Part shown: positions 1 through 8,072 of the stretch, piece by piece
How positions within the stretch are numbered: position 1 is the stretch's first letter
Layout: the number at the start of each line of letters is the position of its first letter
Assembly: GCF_002160495.1 (NCBI RefSeq)
Contig: NZ_NFKR01000020.1
Coordinates: forward strand, 1 to 49,015
Origin: Erysipelatoclostridium sp. An173
GTDB taxonomy: Bacteria > Bacillota_I > Bacilli_A > Erysipelotrichales > Coprobacillaceae
Reading direction: 5' to 3'
Length of the DNA stretch: 49,015 nucleotides
Position numbers and translations under genes: made by a program
Notes under the pieces: generated by a model
Database searches by the model: none
Told to the model about the DNA's origin: nothing
What the model saw: only the letters and a program-made list of their open reading frames with translations

Positions 1-120
1 ATGAAGAGGAATCCTAATACTTAAAAATGCTCTTGATTATATTGAGAAGGAACACAATTGTACATCATAAATGATCATTTTTGTACAAAATTATATTGAC
101 ATTTATATAAGAACAAAGGA
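1..120. other. AT-rich sequence abutting the truncated ICE gene
   Basis: This stretch is clearly AT-richer than the ICE DNA that begins about base 118-124. Every frame has stops, and the reading frame of the downstream ATPase is blocked by TGA at 97-99. It contains the palindrome TTGTACAA (81-88), a partial copy TTGTACA (58-64) and ATGATCAT (71-78). No complete gene is visible. It could be host chromosome exposed by a deletion of the left part of the ICE, or the end of an element inserted into the ATPase gene. I recognise neither insertion-sequence ends nor a group II intron domain V here. Confidence 0.5.
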
Positions 121-981
121 CTTCTTGACCCGTATGTGATTATGAAGCGTACAAAGGACGCTGAAAGTCTGGCTATCGACATACTCACTTTTTTAACTGG
201 TATCAGCAGTCGTGACGGTGAGAAGTTCCCTGTCCTGCGTCGTGCAATCCGTTCCGTGACACAGAGTAAGCAGCGTGGACTATTCCGTGTCATTGATGAA
301 TTAAGAAAAGACGGTTCATCAGTGGCAGAGAATATTGCAGACCATATCGAAAGCATGACGGACTATGACTTTGCACATCTTCTGTTCTCGGACGGTGATG
401 TAAAGCAGTCCATCAGTTTAGACCGACAACTTAATATCATACAGGTGGCAGACCTTGTACTGCCAGACAAGGACACAAAGTTTGAAGAATACACCACAAT
501 GGAGCTACTTTCTGTGGCAATGCTTATCGTTATCAGTACCTTTGCCTTAGACTTTATCCATTCGGACAGAAGTATTTTCAAGATGGTGGACTTGGACGAA
601 GCGTGGACGTTTTTACAGGTGGCACAGGGAAAAGCACTCTCAAATAAATTGATTCGTGCTGGACGTTCCATGAACGCCGCTGTCTACTTTGTCACACAAA
701 ACTCTGGTGATGTAGACGACGAAAAGATGAAGAACAATATCGGTCTGAAATTTGCCTTTAGAAGCACAGATATAAAGGAAATCAAGAATACCCTTGAATT
801 TTTCGGTGTGGATAAGGAGGACGAGGGAAACCAGAAGCGACTTAGGGATTTGGAAAACGGGCAATGCCTGTTTCAAGATTTATACGGGCGTGTGGGTGTT
901 ATCCAGATACACCCTGTATTTTCAGACTTATTCCATGCCTTTGATACCAGACCGCCAGTGCAGACGGAAGAATCGAGGTGA
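121..981 (+). pseudogene. C-terminal part of a VirB4-type conjugation ATPase (Tn916 ORF16-like), 5' truncated
   Basis: The protein resembles the last third of the ATPase that powers Tn916-family conjugation; the family is about 800 residues and only about 287 remain. The frame reads LLDPYVIMKRTKDAESLA from base 121, with no proper ribosome-binding site, so the GTG at 136 is unlikely to be a true start. A Walker B stretch, FKMVDLDEAWTFL, is visible (around 573-615). The Walker A domain is missing. The gene ends in a GTGA overlap with the next gene, as in intact elements, and the remaining reading frame has no internal damage. The break is therefore at the left edge: a deletion, an insertion or a rearranged ICE. 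A conjugation defect is inferred unless an intact copy lies elsewhere. Confidence 0.85.
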
Positions 982-986
982 AGTCT

Positions 987-3095
987 ATGCGTAAACGAAA
1001 AATCCTAAGATTCTTCGGTATCGCTCTGCTGGTGGTTCTTGGTGTGCTGGTATTCCTGTCAATCACAGGTACGGTGGCTCATGCGGCTGGTCTGGTAGAC
1101 AATACGGTGAGTGACGCTAACGCCTATTCAAAATATCCGCTGGAAAACTACCAGTTGGACTTCTATGTGGATTCAAGCTGGGACTGGTTGCCCTGGAACT
1201 GGCTGGACGGTATCGGAAAAAGTATTCAGTACGGACTATATGCTATCACAAACTTTGTCTGGACGGTGAGCTTATACATTTCCAATGCGACGGGATATGT
1301 GGTACAGGAAGCCTACAAGCTGGACTTTATCTCGGATACCGCAAGCTCTATCGGAAAGAACATTCAGACGCTTGCAGGTGTCACTTCCAGCGGTTTTTCC
1401 AGTGAGGGGTTTTATGTGGGATTCCTGCTTATCCTTATTCTGGTAATGGGTATCTATGTCGCTTACACAGGACTTATCAAGAGGGAAACGACAAAAGCGG
1501 TTCATGCGGTAATCAATTTTCTTGTAGTCTTTATCCTGTCAGCGTCCTTTATTGCCTACGCTCCAAACTATATCAGTAAAATCAATGACTTTTCCGCTGA
1601 TATAAGCAGTTCGGCGTTATCGCTTGGCACAAAGATTGTGCTGCCCGATTCCAACAGCAAAGGAAAAGACAGCGTGGATTTGATAAGGGACAGCCTGTTT
1701 TCCATACAGGTGAAACAACCGTGGCTACTCTTGCAGTATGGGGAATCCGATATAGAAACACTGGGTTCTGACCGTGTGGAAAGCCTGTTATCGGCAAGTC
1801 CAGATACGGACGACAGAGAGGACGTTGTGGTTGAGGAAATCGAAGATAAGGACAATGACAACCTAAGTGTTACAAAGACCATGACCCGTTTAGGTATGGT
1901 GGTATTTTTGTTTATCTTTAATATCGGCATATCGGCTTTCGTGTTCCTGCTTACAGGTTTGATGATTTTCTCACAGGTGCTATTTATCATTTACGCCATG
2001 TTTTTACCGATTAGCTTTATCCTGTCTATGATACCGACTTATGAGGGCATGGCAAAAAAGGCACTTACGAAGCTGTTCAATACCATTATGATGAGGGCAG
2101 GAATCACGCTGATTATTACGACTGCTTTCAGCATATCCACTATGTTCTACTCGATTTCTTCTGGCTATCCGTTCTTTATGATTGCCTTTTTACAGATAGT
2201 CACTTTTGCAGGAATCTATTTTAAATTAGGTGATTTGATGGCAATGTTCAGTCTGCAATCTTCCGATACACAGCAGGTCAGCAGACGAATCATGCGACGA
2301 CCTTATATGTTCCTTAACCGCAGGGCAAGACGCTTGGAGCGTAAAATCGGAAGAACGGTTGCGGCTGGTGCTGCTGGCGGTGTCGCTTGTGCTGCGGCTG
2401 CTACTGCCACGAAAAAGACGGATAATACAAAATCAGCAGGCAGCGGTCATACCAGACCGAATAATACGCCATCTTCCCATAGTGGAGGTAATGGAAAGCC
2501 GCCTGCTTTACCAGTGAATCAAAAGCCGCCTGCTCTGCCCGATAAGCAGAACAGCGATTCTTCACAGACAGTACATAGCAGCTCTGCAAGCCAGACGCAG
2601 GAAACGAGTGCAACTTCTAAGCGTGGTATCGTGGATAAAAAAGCGGTATCGAAACAGCAGCCATCAGAGAAACAGAATAAACAAAGACCGCTGGTTGATA
2701 AGAAATCTGTGGAACAGGATAAGGAGCGACAGGACAATGGATCAGCGACAAAAGCTGGTACAGCGAAAGGAACTGCCCCATTGCATGAGCGACCAGTGAC
2801 AACGCCTGTATCTGCGAAAGCAGCTCCACAGGCGGCAGGTTCTAAACAGGAATCTGCTGCGAAAGACCGTCCTGCAACTGTGACAAAGGAACAATCACAA
2901 TCTTCCAGAGCAAAAGAACCAGTGACAAGACAACAGGAGAATGTAAGGGCACAGGCTGTCAGAGAATCTACATCAACAGCAAATAAACAATCTGCCCCTA
3001 CTACCCGTCAGACCGTACAGCGTCAGAAGCAGACAAAGACAGTAAGTAAAAAGACTACAAATAAAACGTCCAGTAGGAAAGGCGGCAAGAAATGA
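987..3095 (+). CDS. VirB6-like conjugative transfer membrane protein (Tn916 ORF15 / TcpH-like)
   Basis: This is a polytopic inner-membrane channel component of the mating machinery. The N-terminus has a signal-like hydrophobic segment ending near AHAAG. Further membrane segments follow in the middle (for example VGFLLILILVMGIYVAYTGL and a cluster around residues 300-410). The last ~240 residues are a hydrophilic Lys/Gln/Ser/Thr/Pro-rich tail, as in TcpH. I chose ATG 987 because GAGGTGA at 975-981 sits 5 nt upstream; a GTG at 978 in the same frame overlaps the upstream stop but would have no spacer. It overlaps the next gene by 4 nt (ATGA), so the two are translationally coupled. Confidence 0.9.
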   Translation: MRKRKILRFFGIALLVVLGVLVFLSITGTVAHAAGLVDNTVSDANAYSKYPLENYQLDFYVDSSWDWLPWNWLDGIGKSIQYGLYAITNFVWTVSLYISNATGYVVQEAYKLDFISDTASSIGKNIQTLAGVTSSGFSSEGFYVGFLLILILVMGIYVAYTGLIKRETTKAVHAVINFLVVFILSASFIAYAPNYISKINDFSADISSSALSLGTKIVLPDSNSKGKDSVDLIRDSLFSIQVKQPWLLLQYGESDIETLGSDRVESLLSASPDTDDREDVVVEEIEDKDNDNLSVTKTMTRLGMVVFLFIFNIGISAFVFLLTGLMIFSQVLFIIYAMFLPISFILSMIPTYEGMAKKALTKLFNTIMMRAGITLIITTAFSISTMFYSISSGYPFFMIAFLQIVTFAGIYFKLGDLMAMFSLQSSDTQQVSRRIMRRPYMFLNRRARRLERKIGRTVAAGAAGGVACAAAATATKKTDNTKSAGSGHTRPNNTPSSHSGGNGKPPALPVNQKPPALPDKQNSDSSQTVHSSSASQTQETSATSKRGIVDKKAVSKQQPSEKQNKQRPLVDKKSVEQDKERQDNGSATKAGTAKGTAPLHERPVTTPVSAKAAPQAAGSKQESAAKDRPATVTKEQSQSSRAKEPVTRQQENVRAQAVRESTSTANKQSAPTTRQTVQRQKQTKTVSKKTTNKTSSRKGGKK

Positions 3096-4096
3096 AGCTA
3101 AGACACTTCGCTGTGTTTGGTGGGATTTTCACGGTGATTATCGGTCTGCTTTTGTTTCTGTTTATCGTGACCGCAGATGATGAAGAAAGCAGCACTTCCC
3201 ACTATGATTTTTCTGGACTGAATCTGTCAGAGGAAGTGCTGAAACATCAGCCAACGGTAGAAAAATATGCGAAAGAATACGGGATTGAGGATTATGTGAA
3301 TTATCTGCTTGCTATCATGCAGGTGGAATCTGGCGGCACAGGTACGACAGACGTTATGCAGGCAAGTGAATCACTTGGTCTGCCGCTTAATTCCCTTTCC
3401 ATAGAGGAATCCATCAAACAGGGGTGTAAATACTTTTCGGAGCTTTTAAAATCCGCAGAAGCAAAAGGCTGTGACATCAATACAGTGGTACAAGCCTATA
3501 ACTATGGCGGTGGCTTTATTGATTATGTTTCCAGTCATGGGAAGAAATATACTTTTGAGCTGGCTGTCAGTTTCTCAAAGGATAAATCGGGCGGTGTCAA
3601 AGTTACCTATAAAAATGAGATTTCCATTAAGGAAAATGGCGGCTGGCGTTACAAGTACGGGAATATGTTCTACGTGCGGCTTGTGAATCAGTATTTAGCT
3701 GTTCCAAACTTTAGCGACGCTACGGTGCAGGCAATCTTCAATGAAGCATTGAAGTATCAAGGCTGGAAGTACGTCTATGGCGGCAGCAATCCAAACACCA
3801 GCTTTGATTGTTCTGGTCTTACCTCTTGGTGTTATGGAAAAGTTGGTATCAGTTTACCTCGTACCGCACAGGCACAGTATGACGCTACACAGCACATACC
3901 ATTATCACAGGCAAAGGCTGGTGACTTGGTATTCTTTCACTCAACTTATAATGCTGGAACGTATGTTACTCATGTGGGAATCTATGCAGGAAACAACAGA
4001 ATGTATCACGCTGGAAATCCTATCGGATATGCAGATTTAACAAGCTCGTACTGGCAGCAACATTTGATTGGTGCTGGACGGGTAAAAACGAAATAG
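3092..4096 (+). CDS. CwlT-like bifunctional peptidoglycan hydrolase (Tn916 ORF14-like)
   Basis: The enzyme locally opens the cell wall for the conjugation channel. An N-terminal membrane segment (about residues 8-27) is followed by a lysozyme-like domain with candidate catalytic Glu79 in MQVESGG, and then by an NlpC/P60 endopeptidase domain. The NlpC/P60 catalytic set is visible: Cys240 in FDCSG, His294 in THVGIY and His306 in YHAG. The length of 334 residues matches Tn916 ORF14. It sits between the VirB6-like and TcpC-like genes, overlapping the former by 4 nt and lying 15 nt from the latter, so it is in the transfer operon. Nothing indicates damage. Confidence 0.93.
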   Translation: MKLRHFAVFGGIFTVIIGLLLFLFIVTADDEESSTSHYDFSGLNLSEEVLKHQPTVEKYAKEYGIEDYVNYLLAIMQVESGGTGTTDVMQASESLGLPLNSLSIEESIKQGCKYFSELLKSAEAKGCDINTVVQAYNYGGGFIDYVSSHGKKYTFELAVSFSKDKSGGVKVTYKNEISIKENGGWRYKYGNMFYVRLVNQYLAVPNFSDATVQAIFNEALKYQGWKYVYGGSNPNTSFDCSGLTSWCYGKVGISLPRTAQAQYDATQHIPLSQAKAGDLVFFHSTYNAGTYVTHVGIYAGNNRMYHAGNPIGYADLTSSYWQQHLIGAGRVKTK

Positions 4097-4111
4097 AAAG
4101 GAAATGGTACT

Positions 4112-5017
4112 ATGATATTTAAGAAAAAGGACAAAGAATCGAAACCCAAAAAAGAAAGACACGTGCCTGTGATGAAAATAGGTACGCATAAGAAAACCGT
4201 GATTGCCTTATGGCTGGTGCTGATTGCAAGTGTCAGCTTTGGGGTGTATAAGAATTTCACCGCTATTGATATGCACACGGTACATGAGAAAGAAGTCATT
4301 GAACAGCGTATCGTTGATACCAACAAGATAGAGAACTTTGTAAAATCCTTTGCTTTAGTCTACTATTCTTGGAACAACACGCAGGAATCCATTGACGCAC
4401 GAACCGCAGCCATCAATAACTATCTGACAAAGAGCTTGCAGGATTTGAATGTTGATACGGTAAGACAGGATATACCTACAAGCTCTACGGTCACAGATGT
4501 GAAGATATGGGATATAGAAGATGCTGGAACAGACGACTTTACCGTTGTCTACTCGGTAGATCAGACGGTAACGGAGGGTGAACAGTCTATCGGTTATACT
4601 TCCGCTTATATGGTGGTGGTTCATGTAGATAGTGACGGAAACATGGTTATCACACAGAATCCGACCATCAGCAGCACACCAACAAAATCCAGCTATGAAC
4701 CAAAAACAAAGGAATCTGACGGAACGGTGGACGCTGCCACAACAGAGGAAGTGACAGAGTTCTTGGAAACTTTCTTCAAGCTCTATCCGACTGCAACCGA
4801 AAAGGAACTTGCCTACTATGTATCTGGGAATGTGCTTGAACCTGTAAACTGCGATTATGTGTTCTCGGAGCTGGTAAATCCTATCTTTATCAAAGATGGT
4901 GAACAGGTCAAAGTGTCGGTATCGGTGAAATATCTCGACCAGAGAACAAAGGCGACGCAGATTTCACAGTTTGACTTGACGCTGGAAAAAGATAGTAACT
5001 GGAAGATTGTAAAATAA
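4112..5017 (+). CDS. TcpC-like conjugative transfer protein (Tn916 ORF13-like)
   Basis: A bitopic membrane protein that in related systems is a structural part of the conjugation complex. It has a basic cytoplasmic start (residues 1-25), one membrane segment (about 28-45, VIALWLVLIASVSFGVY), then an extracellular region with the tandem NTF2-like fold known for TcpC, split by a Ser/Thr/Lys-rich linker around residues 185-210. The 301-residue length matches the family. GAAAGGAAATG upstream is an adequate ribosome-binding site. It is the last gene of the transfer block; in Tn916 the next genes are the tet(M) leader and tet(M), which are absent here. Confidence 0.9.
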   Translation: MIFKKKDKESKPKKERHVPVMKIGTHKKTVIALWLVLIASVSFGVYKNFTAIDMHTVHEKEVIEQRIVDTNKIENFVKSFALVYYSWNNTQESIDARTAAINNYLTKSLQDLNVDTVRQDIPTSSTVTDVKIWDIEDAGTDDFTVVYSVDQTVTEGEQSIGYTSAYMVVVHVDSDGNMVITQNPTISSTPTKSSYEPKTKESDGTVDAATTEEVTEFLETFFKLYPTATEKELAYYVSGNVLEPVNCDYVFSELVNPIFIKDGEQVKVSVSVKYLDQRTKATQISQFDLTLEKDSNWKIVK

Positions 5018-5025
5018 ATTGAAAA

Positions 5026-5062
5026 CAGACTTGCTAGATATTATATTTATATAGCAAGCCTT
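5026..5062 (+). terminator. possible terminator after the transfer genes
   Basis: CTTGCTA (5030-5036) pairs with TAGCAAG (5052-5058), and flanking CAGAC/GTCT can extend the stem with a bulge. There is no clean T-run, so efficiency is doubtful. Confidence 0.35.
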
Positions 5063-5141
5063 GTCTAACAATTTAAAACATATTTATCACTATACCGTTT
5101 TTCGGTAAGATGAAAATTGGGTGAAAGTTTCTGTAAGTCCA

Positions 5142-5201
5142 TTGACAGCTAATTCAAATTAGCCTATAATGTAACAGGCTAATTTGAATTAGCTCAGGAG
5201 G
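5142..5201 (+). promoter_or_regulatory. consensus promoter with two TetR operators
   Basis: TTGACA (5142-5147) and TATAAT (5165-5170) are separated by 17 bp. The palindrome GCTAATTCAAATTAGC (5148-5163) fills that spacer exactly. A second copy in reverse orientation, GCTAATTTGAATTAGC (5178-5193), lies between the -10 box and the ribosome-binding site AGGAGG (5196-5201). The centres are 30 bp apart, close to three helical turns. Repressor bound to either site would block polymerase. The likely ligand is the TetR protein encoded directly downstream, giving autorepression and control of the hydrolase gene. Confidence 0.88.
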
Positions 5202-5208
5202 TAGTGGA

Positions 5209-5850
5209 ATGACAACAAAACAGAAAATTTTGAATGAAGCGCTGACACTGTTTGCGGAAAAGGGATATAGTGCGGTTTATGTCGGTGAGATTGCCGATGC
5301 CGTAGGCATAAAAACACCATCACTATATAAACACTACAAGAGTAAGCAAGACATTTTTAATTCTTGTGTTGAAGTTTTTGCAGAACGAATGGAAAATATC
5401 AGAAATAATATGCAGCTACCGGGAAGTAAGACAGCTTCATTCTCTTATGAAACGATTGCTGAAGAACATCTTATCGAGGTTGCAAACGCTCTTTTTATGT
5501 TTTATTTGCAGGATAATGTGGCAGCAAAATTTCGTAAAATGCTGATGATAGAACGATACCATAACCCGGAAATTAACCGGCTGTTTGAAGATTTTTTTAT
5601 TATTAGAGCAATCGACCATGAAAAAGAAATATTTTCTAAACTTATAGACGCAAAAGTTATCAAAGGGGAAAATCCTCATATTATTGCTCTGCGTTTTTAC
5701 ACACCTATATTCTATCTGCTTCAAAAATATGATATGCGCCCTAATGAGATAGAGGAAGCCAAACATGAACTTACCTTAGTGGTGCAAGAATTTTGTAAAA
5801 CATATAAAGGAACAAGGAATGACAACGAAAAGGACAACAGGAAAGGCTAG
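5209..5850 (+). CDS. TetR/AcrR-family transcriptional repressor
   Basis: The first ~50 residues form a typical TetR DNA-binding domain, with the recognition region VGEIADAVGIKTPSLYKHY. The C-terminal ligand domain is unassigned. The start is fixed by AGGAGG at 5196-5201, 7 nt upstream. Two matching palindromes in its own promoter strongly suggest autorepression. The hydrolase gene begins inside its 3' end (32-nt overlap), so the two are co-transcribed and probably form one ligand-responsive unit. The pair occupies the cargo slot where tet(M) lies in Tn916. The inducer is unknown. Confidence 0.9.
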   Translation: MTTKQKILNEALTLFAEKGYSAVYVGEIADAVGIKTPSLYKHYKSKQDIFNSCVEVFAERMENIRNNMQLPGSKTASFSYETIAEEHLIEVANALFMFYLQDNVAAKFRKMLMIERYHNPEINRLFEDFFIIRAIDHEKEIFSKLIDAKVIKGENPHIIALRFYTPIFYLLQKYDMRPNEIEEAKHELTLVVQEFCKTYKGTRNDNEKDNRKG

Positions 5851-6751
5851 GAATAAGCACATGATAATATATGTTATAGGAGGTATTCTGCTTGTTCTTG
5901 CAGTCTATCTAATTGTTCAAGGAATACGGTGTAGTATAGCGGTAAAAGCAAGCAAAGAACGGCTTGCCGCTTATGAGGTTCAAACAGCTATATTGAGTTA
6001 TGGCAATATGAGTTACGTTGATACGGGAGAGGGCGAAACAATCCTATCTGTTCATGGAATTTTTGGTGGCTATGACCAATCCTATGATACATGTAAAGAT
6101 TTTAACTCTGATTATAGAATTATAGCTCCCTCACGATTTGGATATTTAGGTAGTGATATTTTGGGTGATGGGACACCTGCTGAACAGGCAAAGGCTTATG
6201 TTGAACTATTGGATAATTTAGGAATTGATAAAGTATATTTGTTGGCAACGTCGGCTGGCGGAAGCGTTGCTATTCGGTTCGCATTGGATTATCCTGAACG
6301 AATAAAAGGCTTAATTTTATATTGCTCCGCTATGCCATATATAGAAAAGCCGGAAAAGTATATGGAATATGCCGGACCGCCCGCTTTTTTATGTAATGAT
6401 TATGCTATGTTTTTAATTAGTCCATTATTCAATCTTGTTATGGGTATGGAGCCATCCACAATTTATAGTATGCTTCCTTGTGGTAGTAGAAAAAATGGCG
6501 TAATACTGGACGCTTCTGTTACTAATTCCGATATGGCAAGAAATTTTGATAGTTATCCTATTGAAGATTTACAAGCTCCAACACTGATTTTTCAAGCAAA
6601 AGACGATAAGCTAATAAACTATGCCGACACGGAAAATGTAGTAAAACGCTTCCCAAACTGCACATTTCTTTCTTTTGAAAACGGTGGACATTTAATGGTT
6701 GGACATGAGAAAGAAATCAAAGAAGCAGTTTTTAACTTTACAAAAAAGTAG
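5819..6751 (+). CDS. membrane-anchored alpha/beta hydrolase, ICE cargo
   Basis: After a short basic start, residues ~16-35 form a membrane anchor, so the catalytic domain is probably outside the cytoplasm. An oxyanion-hole loop (VHGIFGGYDQS), a nucleophile elbow (LLATSAGGSVA), an acid-containing loop (AKDDKLINYAD) and the catalytic His in NGGHLMVGH outline the fold. The elbow reads A-x-S-x-G rather than the common G-x-S-x-G. The start overlaps the TetR gene by 32 nt, with AAGGAACAAGG upstream. Co-expression with a repressor that has its own operators suggests response to a substrate or toxic ester, but the substrate cannot be told from sequence. Confidence 0.82.
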   Translation: MTTKRTTGKARNKHMIIYVIGGILLVLAVYLIVQGIRCSIAVKASKERLAAYEVQTAILSYGNMSYVDTGEGETILSVHGIFGGYDQSYDTCKDFNSDYRIIAPSRFGYLGSDILGDGTPAEQAKAYVELLDNLGIDKVYLLATSAGGSVAIRFALDYPERIKGLILYCSAMPYIEKPEKYMEYAGPPAFLCNDYAMFLISPLFNLVMGMEPSTIYSMLPCGSRKNGVILDASVTNSDMARNFDSYPIEDLQAPTLIFQAKDDKLINYADTENVVKRFPNCTFLSFENGGHLMVGHEKEIKEAVFNFTKK

Positions 6752-6794
6752 TAATTTGTACTAATTATATAATTACAGGAGGTTGACGGATAAT

Positions 6795-6986
6795 ATGGCA
6801 AAGATGGTATCTGAATGGGTACGTTGCCCTGTCTGTGGGAATAAAACAAGGTTGCAGATACGGAAAGATACGGAACTGAAAAACTTTCCCCTCTACTGCC
6901 CAAAGTGCAAACAGGAAAGTTTGATTGAAGCAAAGGATTTACAGGTAACAGTCGTTAAAAATCATAATGAAAAAATGCGGAGCTGA
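6795..6986 (+). CDS. cysteine-rich KTR-type conjugative-element protein
   Basis: A 63-residue protein with two CPxC-type knuckles, RCPVCGNKTRLQIR and LYCPKCKQESLI, that probably bind one zinc ion. Small proteins with this KTR signature are regular passengers of Tn916-like elements next to the cargo gene; their function is not known to me. AGGAGG at 6777-6782 lies 12 nt before ATG 6795; an in-frame TTG at 6783 directly abuts the site and is unlikely. The gene stands alone between the hydrolase and a terminator. Confidence 0.85.
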   Translation: MAKMVSEWVRCPVCGNKTRLQIRKDTELKNFPLYCPKCKQESLIEAKDLQVTVVKNHNEKMRS

Positions 6987-7065
6987 ACATAAAAACGTTT
7001 TTGGAAAAGAGCTTTTAATAGGTGCTTAATAATACAAATTATCAAAGAGCCAGACGCTAAGACGC

Positions 7066-7120
7066 AGAGCCGATAATACCGAGAATGAATGAAATTTCTT
7101 GGGTTATCGGCTTATTTTAT
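7066..7120 (+). terminator. terminator between KTR gene and reverse XRE gene
   Basis: AGCCGATAA at 7068-7076 pairs with TTATCGGCTT around 7104-7113, with extra CC/GG pairs, followed by ATTTTATTT. It sits between convergent genes and could serve the KTR gene. Confidence 0.7.
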
Positions 7121-7141
7121 TTAAGAGCCAAAAGTGGAGGA

Positions 7142-7498
7142 TTACTCGTCCTCCACTTTCTTAGATTTAATGATTCCATCAGCGACACTTTCCATGATAA
7201 TTAAATCCTTATCGGAAAGGCTGTCAAGTTGTTTTTCCAACTGTCGTCTTCTGGTGCTTTTATCCAGATCAGACGCAGGCAGGAAAAATTCATCAACGGA
7301 AACATTAAGTAATGATACAAGGTCATAGAACACCTGTAAACTTGGGTGCTGCCCTTTGTTTTCGATATTTGTTAAATAGCGTGGGTCAATCTCAATCATT
7401 GCTCCCACTTGCTCACGAGTTAATTTTTGCTTTTTACGAGCTTCTTTGATTGCAAGACCAAAAGCTCTAAAATCATATTTATCTTCTTTTTTACGCAT
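7142..7498 (-). CDS. XRE-family regulator (Tn916 ORF9-like)
   Basis: A helix-turn-helix domain spans residues ~12-66 ([29 protein letters not shown], interrupted here only by reading). A short C-terminal helical part rich in Lys/Asp follows. In Tn916 the equivalent ORF9 is proposed to repress transcription of the ORF7-ORF8 regulatory genes. Here it is likewise divergent from them, with a 574-bp intergenic region between. An AGGTGATTAC stretch precedes ATG on the reverse strand. It is probably the main brake on excision and transfer of the element, by homology only. Confidence 0.85.
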   Translation of the reverse strand: MRKKEDKYDFRAFGLAIKEARKKQKLTREQVGAMIEIDPRYLTNIENKGQHPSLQVFYDLVSLLNVSVDEFFLPASDLDKSTRRRQLEKQLDSLSDKDLIIMESVADGIIKSKKVEDE

Positions 7499-7684
7499 AT
7501 GTAATCACCTCACTATATTTTACTGTTCCTGTTGATTTTCTAACAGGTACAAAAAAACGTATAGTATGGTTTATCAGTTCCTATTATGCGTAAAAGCTTA
7601 AAAGGAGTGCTGCCTAGCGGTAAATAAAAAAAACCGTTATTAACAGTACCATTTTTGCGTGTCAAAAAATATCTTTACTTCAAT

Positions 7685-7707
7685 GGCGGTTTAAAAGCCG
7701 CCTTTTT
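7685..7707 (+). terminator. terminator in the regulatory intergenic region
   Basis: GGCGG (7685-7689) and CCGCC pair across TTTAAAAG and are followed by TTTTTCTTTTTT. It lies inside the 7499-8072 gap upstream of ORF7 and looks like an attenuator because no gene end is close by on this strand. Confidence 0.75.
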
Positions 7708-7768
7708 CTTTTTTCCATCAAAAAACAGCATATAGGTTTTGTTTTAGCGGCTCTGGGAGGTAGCCGCA

Positions 7769-7828
7769 TTGAAAGACCTGTATAGACAACATTTTTCGAC
7801 ATATCCGTTATTGTCAAAAAAAATCTAA
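7769..7828 (+). CDS. possible 19-residue leader peptide ahead of ORF7
   Basis: A TTG-started frame reads MKDLYRQHFSTYPLLSKKI and ends in TAA. GGGAGG (7755-7760) lies 8 nt upstream and is placed in the loop of a GCGGCT/AGCCGC hairpin (7747-7752 with 7762-7767). A strong terminator follows at 7894-7936. The arrangement resembles translation-coupled attenuation, as in the tet(M) leader of Tn916, but no such leader is known to me at this spot. Chance is possible for so short a frame. Confidence 0.35.
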   Translation: MKDLYRQHFSTYPLLSKKI

Positions 7829-7893
7829 CTTTCACAGCGGTACAAAATACCCTTGAATGTGGTTTTTCACATTACATAGCAGGAACAATCGTA

Positions 7894-7936
7894 AAAGCAC
7901 AAGAACAGCATTTCTTTTATGCTCTTGTGCTTTTTT
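7894..7936 (+). terminator. strong terminator upstream of the sigma-like gene
   Basis: GCACAAG (7897-7903) pairs with CTTGTGC (7924-7930), extended by AGCAT/ATGCT, and is followed by TTTTTT. It lies 136 bp before the ORF7-like start with no gene ending nearby, so it probably attenuates ORF7-ORF8 transcription. Confidence 0.82.
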
Positions 7937-8072
7937 GCTGCTTAAAAATTTTTTTCAAATTCTTTTCTGAAAACGCAACAAATAGCTGCTGCGTGGGTAG
8001 CTACTGTGCGGAAAGGGGGATAGAGGGAAAACAACCCTTATTCACTCTCACGCAGAAAGGAGGTGAAAAACT

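Noticed and set aside
1-70. Short frame in +2 reading GILILKNALDYIEKEHNCTS as the tail of an AraC-like protein
   Set aside because: A stop lies at bases 2-4 in the same frame, so it cannot be the end of a gene entering from the left, and it has no start codon.
1-120. Group II intron 3' end as the cause of the ATPase break
   Set aside because: No domain V-like hairpin (GAGCCGUAU...ACGGUUC pattern) precedes the junction.
794-994. 66-residue frame overlapping the VirB4 and VirB6 junction
   Set aside because: It is out of frame inside two well-supported genes and has no ribosome-binding site.
7134-7328. Plus-strand frame opposite the XRE gene
   Set aside because: It lies wholly on the antisense of a clear helix-turn-helix protein and shows no protein signature.
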